Below, one piece after another: positions 12,030 to 24,357 of a stretch of 64,000 nucleotides of DNA. The notes under the pieces were generated by a model. It did not search any database. It was not told the origin of the DNA and saw only the letters and a program-made list of their open reading frames with translations. Position 1 is the stretch's first letter. Every line of letters starts with the position of its first letter. The stretch is from Ischnura elegans. Its lineage: Eukaryota; Arthropoda; Insecta; Odonata; Coenagrionidae. The position numbers and the translations under genes are program-made. The stretch is from assembly GCF_921293095.1 (NCBI RefSeq), contig NC_060252.1, positions 3,100,001-3,164,000 on the forward strand, written 5' to 3'.

Positions 12030-13380
12030 ATTAGGTGGAAGCGAGTGCTAAAGAAATAATTTAGCTGAACCCATGATTGAAACATTATTGCTTTTGAAGG
12101 GATATGAAGATTTTTTGTAAGTGAGTTTGTAGTGAAATAAATAAATTTATTGCCATAATAATAATAATTTTTATTGTTCCTAGAGATCACCTATGTTCCG
12201 GTGACATTGGAAGTCGTACATTCTCCATATCATTTAAGACATTTAACCATGGATAATGGTTTAATAGGTAGCTAAATATAATTGTGTTATTAGAATGTTT
12301 GAGTCCTCCATAAAAAAAATAGTTCATATTTAAATTGATTAAACTTTTTTAGCAGGTAAGAATTTTAAACATCATGGTGATGCTGTGGCTATTGTATTTG
12401 TATTTTCGATAACAACGTTTTAAAATATGCTATGGGGAATAGAATCGATGTGGGTGTGGTATAGAATCGATTATAGGTCCCTTAAGAACACCAAATCTAA
12501 TAAAAAATAATTTTCTCAAATCAACGAGATAGTATATTTTCTAGGAGAGAGCGGAGAAGCTGGAACCCTTTCTTTAGGGTCCAATATTCTCGCCACTTTA
12601 AGTCCAACCAACCGACTCTGCAGACCAGAGAGCAGAATGCATGTCCACTTCCCGGGTTACCCAGCATCCTCCTCGCAACCTCCACAGCAAGAGTCGAGGC
12701 ATTTATGAGCAGTTTCCTTCAGAATGTCATTCTTTCACACAAACCCACCCATCCCAAATAACTCTAATTTTCTCGTGTAAACGTGAGACTCGTGTGCTTT
12801 TTTACATGTACCAATGAAATAAATGTAATAGATTATGTGCTTCTACCATTGAAATTACAACAAAGCTAGGCAAACAAATTAAAAATATTTCTTGGTTTCA
12901 TTTATCGATAAATGAGTTAGCAGGTGGAAGCCACCGATTCTTCAATCGCCAAGCAAATCTCATTCAAATATGTATTGCTATTTCAAATGCTCACTCAGTG
13001 AGTCTCATCATTGTTCAAATTTCAATCGTAGCTGGCGCCCGAGATGCATGCCAATCGCCGTGCACCAACGAAACACTGTCGGCCTAATTTCCAGGGGCTT
13101 CCAAACATCTCTCACACACGAACTCACTCATAAGGCAGGTCTATGGGAAAAATTAGCAATGAATATAAGTTTGAATTAAAGAAAAAATCAGCTATAGAGA
13201 TTCGGAACGCACATGTAAAATATCATCGCGGACTCTACGCCATTTGTCATTCTTCTGTAGAATTAGAGCGGCGAACTGCGCACTCGAGGTATTGAAATTG
13301 AGTTGAGATGTTTCCTTGCAATCTCATTTCCGAAGTGAACTTCTCGATTCATATTGTATCCACGATATTTTCATTCCGAC
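12030..13380. other. Unassigned sequence
   Basis: AT-rich with a more balanced patch at 12545-12700. No open frame with a recognisable domain, no inverted ends. An old host or repeat sequence is equally possible. Confidence 0.35.
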
Positions 13381-13383
13381 AAT

Positions 13384-13990
13384 CTATAGAAGAATTCAAT
13401 AAAGAGTACTTGAATGAGGACCAATTCAGATTTAGAAAAAAACAAAGGCACAAGGGAAGCAATACGCAACTAATAGAGAAGAGAATGGAAAATAACAAGT
13501 CAACGTTCGTTGCGTTCGTGGACTTAGAGAAGACATTTGACAACGTGGACTGGAACGCAATGCTTGGAATCCTGAAACAAATTGGGGTTCATTACAATGA
13601 CCGGAGAATCATCCACAGTTTATTCAAAATACAAGATATTAAGTAGCGGTGATAAAATCAGGACCCAGCTGTGAAGAAGCAATAATTAGGAAAGGAGAGA
13701 GCTGCGAATTGTCACCAGTAATTTGAAACGTTCACATCGAGAAAGCCATTTTTGAAATACAATAAAAGGCCTCGGGCGTGCCTATCTAAATTAACATGTA
13801 AGATCTACCGGAGACAAAACCATCATAGCAGAGACAGAAGGATTTGAAAAAGATCCTGCAGAATGGTTAACATGGGTAGGACAATGGTTAAATATCAGAT
13901 GAAAATAAGCACAAAGAAAACAAGACATTAGTATGCAGCGGAAGAGAAGAAGTCAAAAGAATAGCATTAAAATAGGGAAGCAAAAAATGG
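13384..13990 (+). pseudogene. RTE-type LINE reverse transcriptase fragment
   Basis: The frame at 13384-13640 reads EYLNEDQFRFRKKQ and then AFVDLEKTFDNVDWNAML, the first catalytic-aspartate region of RTE reverse transcriptases (usual form AFVDLEKAFDNVDW). Downstream in shifted frames there are remnants of the RKG..C.LSPV block and of the NVHIEKAI region up to about 13985. There is no FADD box in frame. Stops and frameshifts show it is inactive. Its relation to the RTE 3' ends at 11.5 and 34 kb is likely but not demonstrated. Confidence 0.75.
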
Positions 13991-16900
13991 AAGAGATGGA
14001 TTAATTTTGTTGTTTGGGAAGCAGGATAAGTAGCGATGGGAGAAGCAAGAAATAAATTATCAGCAGAATGTCCGTCAACCACTGCACCACCTTCCTCTCC
14101 ACTTCCATCTGCAGCGTTTGCGGACCAAAGCAAACAGAGTCCTCCGAATGCCCGATTATACCTACACTACATAGCTATAATTCTTACTATTCTCTACACT
14201 ATAACCCTATGAGGGATTAGTGTAGAGCACTACTATCCAGAAGACTCTGAAAGCAACGATGCGGGCACCATTCATGTGATCACGTATTCCCTCTCGTGCA
14301 GTCCTCTGCCGCTCGCAGCTGAGAGTCAGACCCGACCCAGCCTTCCTTTGATTTGGCGGTCCACCGCAGTGGAGAGAGAGAGAGACATGCATTTCATTCG
14401 CACATGCAGAACACCGCTACGAAAGCCCTCTTCCCAACTCTCTCTACGAGAGCCCAACCCATCACAACTCCTTCCACTTAAGTGAGACTAAAAGATCAAT
14501 TTGCCCGACGTGCAATGCGAAGCAGCACGTCATGCAGCTAGTGCTCGAGAAGTGATATTGAAATTGAGATAAGGAGTAATGGTGTAGCCTCATCCGCGAT
14601 CGACCCATTTTTACACCCCATATATCGGATCAATTGGCAAATGAATCACAATGAAGCACATAATAATAATAGCCACGCGATCGCTAGACACAGAAATAGA
14701 GTTATTTGATTACCACCATGTTGGACTGCAGAGACTGGTGTCGGCTGAGAGGGAGTCGACATGCGACCAATAACCTCCAGCCAGCCTCGATCTTATGGGC
14801 AGCAGTTTGAAAACTTAGCGACGATCGCACCTAATAGTAAAGAGTGTCTCATAATACGTTGCTAAAGGCAACACAGAATCATGAGGTAAGCAGCCTTTCC
14901 GTAGCTGAAGGTGGACGCCCGGGCAATTAAAACCAACGGCATATTCGGAAGAAAGTTTGGATTTGTACGCTCATCGTGAGACAATTGTCTTCCTTCCTCT
15001 TATCAACAAACTCAAGTACAATCAGTCAAGTTTTCGGAGCTGAGGAAAAACAGACATCCGGCTGACCTTTTTTTATTTCCAACATGTTTACCTGTAGGTT
15101 TTGCCTAAAAACGGAGCTATATCTCGCAATTAATGCAAATATTGGTCTTTACTTCGCAGGAGAACAGTAAGAATGCTGAATTCATATCTGTAATGCTACG
15201 GCATGGAAGAAGCAAACTCATGCTGTGCTTCGGATACCGTGATGAATAACAATGTGTGACAGGAATAAAGAGAAAGCGAGGTTAATTATAATTAATAACT
15301 GATTATATTTATTAGTGGCAACGAAAAAATGTCAAAAGATCTCAGAGGTGCGCAAAGGACAATTAGAAGTAGACACGCGTGTGTTCAGCGGAAGGACTCT
15401 GAGCGCGTTTTCGTCACGTGCCTCAATACCACGCATTAACGGCAGCGAGCGATACACAGAAACAAACGGATATGGTTGAGAAAACTAATATGGCCGAGAC
15501 GCCATAACACATGCATTGATAATTATGAGAACGATACTTCTATGCTCATAAAGGTTGGGCTTAGCCACTGAAACATAAAATTTTGAGCCTTATAAATGAT
15601 GCATTCACTAGACAATTATACATCGATTGCCCCCTCTGATTTAGTTTTTCAACATGAAGTAGCGATAGAGTGGGAAGGCTTTCCTCCATTGAGACCTTAG
15701 GTGTGCACGCGCACGCACCGTCAATTAATTATATTTTATTCTCGGATGGTTTGAAAAAAAATTATACGCATTTTGCTCTTTGTTCCGCCCATTTCATAGC
15801 GAATGTGTCTTACATCTACCCAACTCAGTATAACTATTCGTTGGCGGATGGTGTAATTACGCACTTAGTTTTTCATACGAAAGAAGCATTTTCGCTCAGC
15901 TTTCAGGATGCTAATTCCGTCACCAAAGTATAAATCCTCTGAAACTCCAAGTACATTGGATTTTCAATTGATATCTATCGATATATCGGATGTTTGACTG
16001 TCGATTTCCATGATATCAGAGATATAATATCGATAGCTCAATCACTTGTAGGGACATATCATCCACCCCTTCTCGCCCCTGAACTAGCACAACACACCAC
16101 AAAACTAAAGGCGTGATTGATGAAAGACATGCAAATCGCACACCGGGTATACTCCACATCGCACGGCAAACAAATGAATGAACACACTCCGTCGCCGTTG
16201 AGCACGCCTTAATAATTCTGACAGTGCACTATAAATAGAAGTGAGAGGGTTTTGGCCATTTTTCGTGTCGATGTTCGGGGCGACCGCATAAACGCATGAG
16301 CACCTACTTGGATGTTTCCTCGCCTTTTCTTGCTGTTCCTCGGATTGTGGTTGTTGTTGCTCGACGGGACGATAGTCTCCTCCGCTCTGCCTGTGACTGC
16401 TCTGCTTTGCTCGCCAGCTGCCAACCCTTCCTCCCTCGGCCCGTCTTATTTTAGAGCAGGGCGGTCGGAGAGGGGGAGGCACACGTAATAACAAGCCCCG
16501 CTGCGGAGTGGCTGATAGCCTTCCACAATATATAGTCCACAACGGATTCCGGAAAAAAACGCGATGCACGAAAGATTTCATTGAAAAGTGGATTAAAAGA
16601 GGTGGTCCCTGTAAAGTATAGGAAATGCCTGATACCCGCTCAAATTTATGGTGGGGTCCAAGATGGCGGCGAAATTAAAAATTCACTTAGTTATATTAAA
16701 TAATGGAGTCACTTGATGCTCCAAACGTCTTTTCATATGACTTTTGAAGTCAGCAGCCAGAGCAATAAATGACGTTTAAAACATCATTTTATAAGATTTT
16801 TGGAAATTTTGCGAATGTTTTAAGTGCCCACCGGCTCTAACTCAACTTTACAGGAAAACGGGACGGGACATAAGAATAATGGTCCCCAAAACTGATCCAG

Positions 16901-17127
16901 CAAATTACATAGGCTTTTATTTAAATAAAAATCCAGCGTGATAGGACAAATGGTGACCGCAGCGCGTCACGCGAAAGCAATGGTGCAACTGCGAATGAAG
17001 ACTGTGCGGCGTACGACACTGCGGCCAACACAGAGCGCTCCCCGATTAAACCGCGCCTCTGGTTTGCCTTCCTTCCGGTCATAGCCTCAGAACCCATCCT
17101 CAGGTCCAAGAACCCTACTTATAAAGC
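13991..17127. other. Unassigned 3.1-kb stretch with a CpG-rich patch
   Basis: Between 14080 and 14480 and between 16105 and 16580 the composition is GC/CpG-rich with long open frames on more than one strand. The 158-residue minus-strand frame at 16581-16105 has no recognisable domain. A candidate donor CCAA|GTAGGTG on the minus strand near 16306 would fit a 5' non-coding first exon. This may be the upstream region of a minus-strand host gene, but nothing proves it. The rest is AT-rich. Confidence 0.25.
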
Positions 17128-18371
17128 CGGTGTCCCACCGTCAAAATTGCGTAAAAATTTTTGTACCAAAAGTTTTGATGCAAACACATTTGGTCCAAAA
17201 ATTTGAATACAACTGGATGGGGTCTCCCACGATGCATCTCATTAGGACCAAAAGATGGAAAACAAACGAAAGACGACATTTATACAAATCTTTAACCTTG
17301 TAAAGTGGAGGATTCTGTCTTTTTTAGCAGTCTGAAGTCTGTTAGAAATTGTCTGAGCAGGCCCCTTGAAATTAAAGAGGCGAAAAAAAGAAAAAGGAAA
17401 GAGTGTTGGACTTGGCCTTAATTCGGCCTCGATACCTTAAGTAAACATTTTATTCTTTCCAAAACACCCCTCATTGTATCGCGATTTTAATAGATCATTT
17501 CCCTCTTGTTAAATATGAACTCATTATTACGGATTCCCTAGTTGATAGTTTCCTTCACCTCTGACCAATTTTTGCTCATTTTTACTTTTAGGATCACACC
17601 AGGCGATGAAGTAGACGACAATGAACGCAGAACTAAAGCTTTTAGCATTCCATACAGTACATATGAAAAAACTCAACCGGTTTCGACCTTTTCTGGTCAT
17701 AACCATGAGGTAAACGATAATGATAATGACCTGAAAAGGTCAAAACCGGCTGGGTTCTTAAAGCATACAGTGTGGAATACAACAAAGTTTATTTTTGTAT
17801 CTATTATATTAATATTCATCAATTATAATATTCATGCCGACGATAAATAAGTTTAACCAGTGTGTCAGCGCTTGGCAATTCTTTTTTGTCAAAAGCCCAG
17901 TGATTGGTTGATTTCATCCAATTGGATGGTAGTTTAGAACCTGTCCTATTCATTTGGACCAAACTGAGCTTGAACATACATGTATGCATGTTCATGAAAT
18001 TGAGTTTGATAGAAACGATTGGACAAAACGCTAGTCAGATGAAATTCTGACCGTGGCAGACAGTGCGCGTCCTTTGTCGTTATCAACATTAGATGCAAAT
18101 ATTTTGATACAAATTTGACCGTGGGACAATCTCACCCCGTTTACGCTATACGCACGCACCGACCTCGATCGCCAACAGGACGGCTGATCGTAGGCGCTGA
18201 GCCGAGCGTGTAACAATTGGATGAACATTTAGAACCTGTCGTATCCATTTGGACCAAACTGAGTTTGGTCCAAACGATAGGACCAAAAGATAGTTGGATG
18301 AAATTTTGACCGTGGGAGACGGTGCGCGTCAGCTGTATCAAAATTTTATGCAAATTTGGCCGTGGGACGCC
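17128..18371. mobile_element. Repeat with GTCCCACGG-type inverted ends
   Basis: The left end CGGTGTCCCACCGTCAAAAT and the right end, read inverted, CGGCGTCCCACGGCCAAATT are similar over about 40 bp. Related inward- or outward-facing copies occur at about 17220, 18107-18132 and 18291-18322, together with repeated TTGGTCCAAA blocks. It looks like a non-autonomous element with several related MITE ends nested inside each other. No target duplication is visible and there is no transposase. Confidence 0.5.
17668..17762. repeat. Inverted repeat around AACCGG-TTTCGACC
   Basis: CAACCGGTTTCGACCTTTTC at about 17678 is mirrored by GAAAAGGTCAAAACCGGCTG at about 17733, separated by roughly 30 bp. It forms a strong stem and is followed by GTGGAATACAACAAAG, a tail type seen on dispersed insect repeats. 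No function is inferred. Confidence 0.6.
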
Positions 18372-19321
18372 GCACAGTGGGTTGAAATCGAAAAAAGCTG
18401 GACAAAACCTCAAAATCGATTTTTTTGAGTGTGGAAATTGAAACTTTGCACAGTCGTCGTCAATACTTTAGTGCTTTTTTTGACGCAAACCGTTTTTCAT
18501 AGGTAAATTTTTTTAACAAACGAGAATCCTAATAACTGCTTTCCCAAACTTTTTTCGCCTGAGTTTTTCAATGGAAACACTGTAAATAAAGAGCGCTATA
18601 CTTTAACAAAGGTTGAGGGATCCAAATTTCAGTTATAAAGTTTATTAAAAAGTATTGTCTCTCCATGGCGTCACAACAAAAAATGATGCAACTCTCTGGT
18701 TATATTAGCCACTGAATTATGTTTTACTCTTTTCAGCATTTTATCAGGTAACTTAGTATAGTTTACTTCATGCTCCAGTAATTGTTAGAAATTATAATTG
18801 CCAGGCACGTTACTTCGGCACTTGCAGTCGCGTTCATGTTCCTCCTTCATTGTTTATTTGTCCACTCGTAGTCAACGTTAGGTCCACTATTCGCAAATCG
18901 CATTTGAGGCTCCAATGTAACCAACCGTCAAGATGTGAATTCGATTTCTTTCATAAAATCATTTTAGCAAAAATAATTATCCCATGAGAATTAGTACGTA
19001 CTAATTTTCATTAGTACTCTTCTCTTTGTATCTACGAAAATAATCAGATAATTTTTAAGTACTTGAATTTTTGTTAATGCCCACGCTACAGCCTTTCATC
19101 GATATATCTTCGTTCAATATCGTTATTCATCGTTAATGTGAAACTATTTGCGAAATGAAATCGATAAATAATTTCAAAAATATCACTACAGTGTCGCCGT
19201 GGATATATTGAACTTCATTTTTATACTTTAAACTTTTCTCAATCTCATACAATTAATTAAATGCCTCACTGCATATTTTTTTATACTTCACTGATGGCAA
19301 TTCTGCACGGGAGTAATTACG
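18372..19321. other. AT-rich sequence before the gypsy element
   Basis: No coding signal or repeat boundary. It contains A/T runs and two ATCGAT-rich spots. The gypsy sequence begins at about 19322. Confidence 0.4.
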
Positions 19322-19532
19322 TGGTAAAGAAAGGGTAAAGGTTACTAAGGTATTTCGGAAGAATATCCACCCAACCCTCGGTCTCATGGCTGCGGATGGC
19401 GGCTTTCAGCTGCCGATGAAGGCGTTCCACGAAACCACTTGAGGCCGGGTGGTAAGCCGTCGTCCGCAGGTGAACGCCTACGGAGAGATCTGCCAGTTGC
19501 TGGAGGAGCTGGCTCTCGAATTGGCGACCCTG
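19322..19532 (-). pseudogene. Gypsy integrase core, C-terminal part
   Basis: The minus strand reads GRQFESQLLQQLADL, then TAYHPASSGFVERLHRQLKA. This is the second half of a retroviral-type integrase core, including the glutamate (VER) of the D,D-35-E triad. The piece starts exactly where Z1 ends and loses similarity near 19322. It is truncated at both sides. Confidence 0.85.
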
Positions 19533-21091
19533 GGGCCGTATTCTGTAACTCCAAACCGATCGGTGCGGCACCGATTCGTCGGGTGCGACGTCACACCGAC
19601 TCCCGGTAAGAAGTCGTGCGATTCTGTACGAACCCGGTCGGTGCGGCACCGACGAGAGGACGGGAGATCGTCGGTAGCCGTACCGACAGCAAAGAGGTGT
19701 CGGTACGGCCACCGACTAGTGGGTTTCATGAATTCCCCGGTGCGCATTGTACGTTTTATTTTGTTTTTACCTCATCACCGAGTAAATAATGAGGTTTTCT
19801 CCAATGTTATCTTTTTCTGCCCCTTCGAATACGCCTCTATAATTCACTGTGTCATCATCTATATTAATTACCTTGACAGAAATATAAGATAATGGTTAAT
19901 AAAAATGAGGTTTGCTAACATATAATGACTTTCTCTCATTTATGTTAACGCACTTTCACTCGCTTGTAATAGGCTTTATTTCTCTCTATCATCATTTTTT
20001 TGCTCCTTTGACATAAAAAAGATATTTTTGATTAAATATGAGTTTTGCCGCAATGTTATCACTTTATATCACTCTGAATAGGCGACTGTTATTTCACTCA
20101 ATCATCAATTTGGCGTTTCTCTCGGCATAGAAATAAGATCTTTTTATTTAAGTATGAAGTTTGCCACAACGGTATCAGTTTCTTTCATTTGTAACGGGCA
20201 ACTATATTTCATTTCATCGTCAGCCATTGATTCCCTTGACGATAAAAGAAGATATTTGTTAATAAGTATGAGGTTTACCGCAATATTATCATTTTATCTC
20301 ACTTGGAATGCGCAACTTATACATATGTATTTCACCCAATCACAATTTATTTACTTCCTCGTCATTACACTTCTTTTAATTGCACCCAGCTCCATATTTT
20401 TATAACAATTTCCTAACTTGTTCCTCTAATATTACATTTGCATTTGAATCCTACGTTCACGTTCCATGGTATGCTATTTTCGTCTGCTACGGTGCCAATG
20501 GCATAACCTTCCGTTGATAACATTTATACGGAACTTACTTAATGACAACTATATTACCAAATCGTGAATAAATAGCATTATACGGAACCAATATTTAAAA
20601 AAAGAAACTACGATCTCAAGGATAGTTTCAATAATTCATTCCAGCAACAACAATCTCCATCACATACAAACTTTATTGTGATGTTGTAATATTGTTTCCT
20701 TCGATTCTGTAGGTACAGCATTACTACCACACATTATATAAGCATTGTCAACAACTTATCCAATATCGTTTATCTTAATCTAGCAATAAGTCGTAATTTC
20801 CGCAAATAAAAAGATTGAGAATGACGACAACAAACTGTGCCAATGAGTCTTCACTTGTTTTTACCCTTCTTTCATTGGTGGAGACACGTCAAACTTCGGA
20901 TATATTCGGATTTTCCCTGTTTGGGAAGGAAGGGGAACCGTACCGACTGGTTTGAAACCGACGACCTTACAGAATCGCTGAATGTGTCGTCGTCGGTGCG
21001 GAATCCGTTGTCGGTACGGTTTGATGTCCAGTCGGTGGGCTTGAAAGGGAAACCGACCGGTGCGGCACCGACGAAATACAGAATACGGCCC
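19533..21091 (+). mobile_element. Element Z1 (1559 bp)
   Basis: Inverted ends GGGCCGTATTCTG at both sides, flanked by CTG on each side (19530-19532 and 21092-21094). Both terminal regions are GC-rich and packed with palindromes around GGTGCGGCACC; the centre is AT-rich and contains tandem units. There is no transposase. Z2 (22342-26352) is an inverted copy of exactly the same length once its own insertion is removed. Three-base duplications with GGG ends would suit a PIF/Harbinger-like mobiliser, but this is a guess. Confidence 0.8.
19786..20400 (+). repeat. Five diverged ~120-bp tandem units inside Z1
   Basis: Blocks beginning AATGAGGTTT or similar (near 19788, 19903, 20035, 20152, 20267) each continue with an AATRTTATC, a TCACT and a CTTGACA..AAAGATAT segment. 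Period about 115-130 bp. The mirrored set is in Z2 (25550-26100). The short open frame at 20154-20405 is a by-product. Confidence 0.7.
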
Positions 21092-22060
21092 CTGGTTGCA
21101 TCGGAATCCGCAGAGGAGCACGAAGATCACCTCCGCCAGCTGTGCGCCCGATTGTGTAATTACGGGATAGTCATCAACCCATCTAAGTGCCTCTTTGGGC
21201 AGCCGGAGGTGGATTTTCTCGGTTATCGTGTGTCTGGCAGAGGTTACACGCCTTTACCGGAAAAGGTTGACGCGATTACGGGTTATGGCTCGCCAGAAAC
21301 GGTGGAGAATTTAAGAAAATTTCTGGGCACGGTGAAATTTTACCGCCGTTTCATACCAGGCGCGGCTAAATTTCAGGCGCCCTTAAGTGAAGTGCTTCGC
21401 GGGGGGCCTAAGGGGAAGGACCGCATTTCGTGGACACCGGAGTTACGGCAAGCGTTTGACGCCTGCAAAGACAGTTTAGCGAATGCAGCCCTCCTCGCAC
21501 ACCCGGACGTGACTCTACCATTGGCCCTTTTCACGGACGCCTCGGATTTTGCAATTGGTGCAGCCCTCCAACAGAAGACCCCTTTAGGTTGGCAACCTCT
21601 AGCATTTTTTTCCCGCAGGCTGACCAAGCCGCAGCAAAATTATAGCCCTTATGACGGGGAGCTCTTGGCCATTTACGAATCTGTGCGCCATTTCCTGCAC
21701 ATGGTCAAAGGCCGCGAATACTGTGTGTTCACAGACCACAAGCCCCTCATTTTTGCCTCTCGGCAGAAGAACGATAAAATATCGCCGAGACAGTGCCGTC
21801 ATCTGACGTACATCGCACAGTTCACCGTGGACTTACGTCATCTATCTGGAAAGGACAATTTAGTGCCCGACGCCCTCTCTCGGATCGAGGAAATCACCGC
21901 CGCCGTCAGTCACGATGAACTCACGGTAGCGCAGGAGGGTGACAGCGAACTCGCCGAGCTGCTCCGCTCCAATTCCTCCTCGCTCGTCCTGCGGCAAGTA
22001 ATACTCCCGCAGAGTGAAGTGGCCCTATACTGTGATGTTTCTACTTCGTAAGCCCGCCCC
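21092..22060 (+). pseudogene. Gypsy RT end and RNase H block
   Basis: The open frame continues from Z1 sequence into gypsy sequence at 21092. It then gives GYRVSGRGYTPLPEKVDAI and NLRKFLGTVKFYRRFIPG (RT thumb/connection). Next come LALFTDASDFAIGAALQQ (RNase H, first aspartate), YDGELLAIYESVRHF (the catalytic glutamate), FTDHKPLIFA (third acidic residue) and LSGKDNLVPDALSRI. The domain is intact in reading frame, but the first ~240 nt of the 404-codon frame are Z1 DNA, so the apparent start is not a gypsy start. The polymerase active site lies elsewhere (26353-26370 and beyond), so the enzyme cannot be made. Confidence 0.9.
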
Positions 22061-22324
22061 TTTGCGCCCTCCCAGTTACGCCGACGAGTCTTCCTCTCCC
22101 TTCACGGCCTGTCCCATCCGGGGGGAAATGGTCCCGTTACCTGTGGCCCTTGATGAGGAAGGATTGCATTTCTTGGGCAAGAGAGTGCCTCCTCTGTCAG
22201 CGCGCGAAGATAACACGCCATGTGCTGTCCCCTATTGGTGCATTCCCCACACCCTCCCACCGCTTCGAGCACGTCCATATGGATATTGTGGGGCCATTAC
22301 CGCACTCCCGAGGCTGTGGGTTAT
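22061..22324 (+). pseudogene. Gypsy integrase N-terminus
   Basis: In the frame following the RNase H block the DNA encodes LHGLSHPGGK, then WARECLLCQRAKITRH (the HHCC zinc-binding region, with a short internal loss), then EHVHMDIVGPLPHSRG (first catalytic aspartate in MDIVGPLP). It breaks at 22324, followed by 17 bp that repeat the RT flank in reverse and then Z2. About 100 residues between this piece and the one at 19322-19532 are missing. Confidence 0.8.
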
Positions 22325-23429
22325 GATTCCGATGCAACCAGGGGCCGTATTCTGTATTTCGTCGGTGCCGCACCGGTCGGTTTCCCTTTCAAGCCCACCG
22401 ACTGGACATCAAACCGTACCGACAACGGATTCCGCACCGACGACGACACTTTCAGCGATTCTGTAAGGTCGTCGGTTTCAAACCAGTCGGTACGGTTCCC
22501 CTTCCTTCCCAAACAGGGAAAATCCGAATATATCCGAAGTTTGACGTGTCTCCACCAATGAAAGAAGGGTAAAAACAAGTGAAGACTCATTGGCACAGTT
22601 TGTTGTCGTCATTCTCAATCTTTTTATTTGCGGAAATTACGACTTATTGCTAGATTAAGATAAACGATATTGGATAAGTTGTTGACAATGCTTATATAAT
22701 GTGTGGTAGTAATGCTGTACCTACAGAATCGAAGGAAACAATATTACAACATCACAATAAAGTTTGTATGTGATGGAGATTGTTGTTGCTGGAATGAATT
22801 ATTGAAACTATCCTTGAGATCGTAGTTTCTTTTTTTAAATATTGGTTCCGTATAATGCTATTTATTCACGATTTGGTAATATAGTTGTCATTAAGTAAGT
22901 TCCGTATAAATGTTATCAACGGAAGGTTATGCCATTGGCACCGTAGCAGACGAAAATAGCATACCATGGAACGTGAACGTAGGATTCAAATGCAAATGTA
23001 ATATTAGAGGAACAAGTTAGGAAATTGTTATAAAAATATGGAGCTGGGTGCAATTAAAAGAAGTGTAATGACGAGGAAGTAAATAAATTGTGATTGGGTG
23101 AAATACATCCCAGACGGCACAGAACCCTCCGTATCTAATTCGTATGTACATAGTACCCATTGACTAAGGGGATACTGTGCCGCTCCGTCGCTTTTCGTCA
23201 ATGGATACATACCATTCGCGGCCTGTCGACGAAGCGCGTACGCAGCATGTGAATGTCCGCTACTAAGCACGTACGATTGGATACATAGCGCGCAGGAACA
23301 CGGCACTCAGGCTAATCTCAATCGATTAGGTCGAAATTAGTTATATCGTAACTCGCACGATCGAAAAATGTATCGAACGCAACACAATCGATAACTACCG
23401 ACCGTAGCGAGAACCTTGATACGAATGAA

Positions 23430-23578
23430 TTGTAAGTTCTCAATAGGTAAATAACACCATATCATGAATTCTAATTACCATGAAAGACTCACGACCGACA
23501 AAGTTTTTGTCGGTTGTGAGTTTTTCATGGTAATTAGAATTCATGATATAGTATTATTTACCCATTGAGAACTTACAA
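23430..23578. repeat. 149-bp near-perfect hairpin in Y
   Basis: Two 73-nt arms beginning TTGTAAGTTCTCAAT are inverted around a 3-nt centre (GTT at about 23503-23505) with only about five mismatches. This is a much stronger fold than chance. It may be a foldback MITE, a cruciform or a hairpin RNA source. The outermost arms show no obvious target duplication. Confidence 0.85.
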
Positions 23579-24357
23579 AACTTACTCGGCCACTTAAATA
23601 ACTCTGCGAAAAATGAGATTCTCACGGCTAATTCACGCACCACCAGCATCCAGCATTGTTAAGTGGCTCGTACTTACTTGGAAACCTTGAGATGTTAATG
23701 AGAGTAAATTCTTATTAATTTTGACACTAAATAAGACATCACATAGCCCACGAGCATTAAAAAGCTTACCCTAAAGCCTGACGAAATAAAATTTTTAAAT
23801 AAAAATTGCCGATGAAACAGGATTGCTGACACATCTGCTATTAGTATGATCGAATTCATCAAAATGCAAGCAAAAATTAACGTATAGTTCAGTCTCAGCT
23901 ACCTACTAAAACTTACCCATATCAGGCGCTAAAGTATTTGAAAAATTATTTGGTATGAGTAAAAGTCCCTAGGTAACTGCAGTAAATGTATCAACCTATT
24001 AAAAATATGAAAGTCCTGCCAAATCACCAGCATAAACACTTGTAAAATAAAACATGTTATCTCTTAGATCACACCTCCGATTTTATACTTACTTTGCATG
24101 AAGTCACCACCGCAAGAAATTTTAATGAGGCAGGAAAGAAAAAACCCACAGAAATACAATACATATATTATGTATTTTCTATTGTCAACCACAATAATAT
24201 TTCCAATTTTCTCTTCTATCCCACATCTAATTTAGCGAAACAATTACTCTTATTCTCTTTCGAATAGAAAATTATTTAAAAGAGGACTGGTCGATACATA
24301 CAAACTATCGTCAATACTTTCTCCGATGAACGTCCACTATCACTGCACCAACTTGCA

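Noticed and set aside
16105..16581. 158-codon minus-strand frame as a host gene
   Set aside because: No recognisable domain, low-complexity Gln/Arg region, and overlapping frames on the same strand; GC-rich composition explains the lack of stops.
20837..21091. First ~85 codons of the 404-codon open frame, as a start of the gypsy polyprotein
   Set aside because: This part lies in element Z1 DNA; the identical sequence occurs in Z2. The gypsy similarity begins only at 21092.
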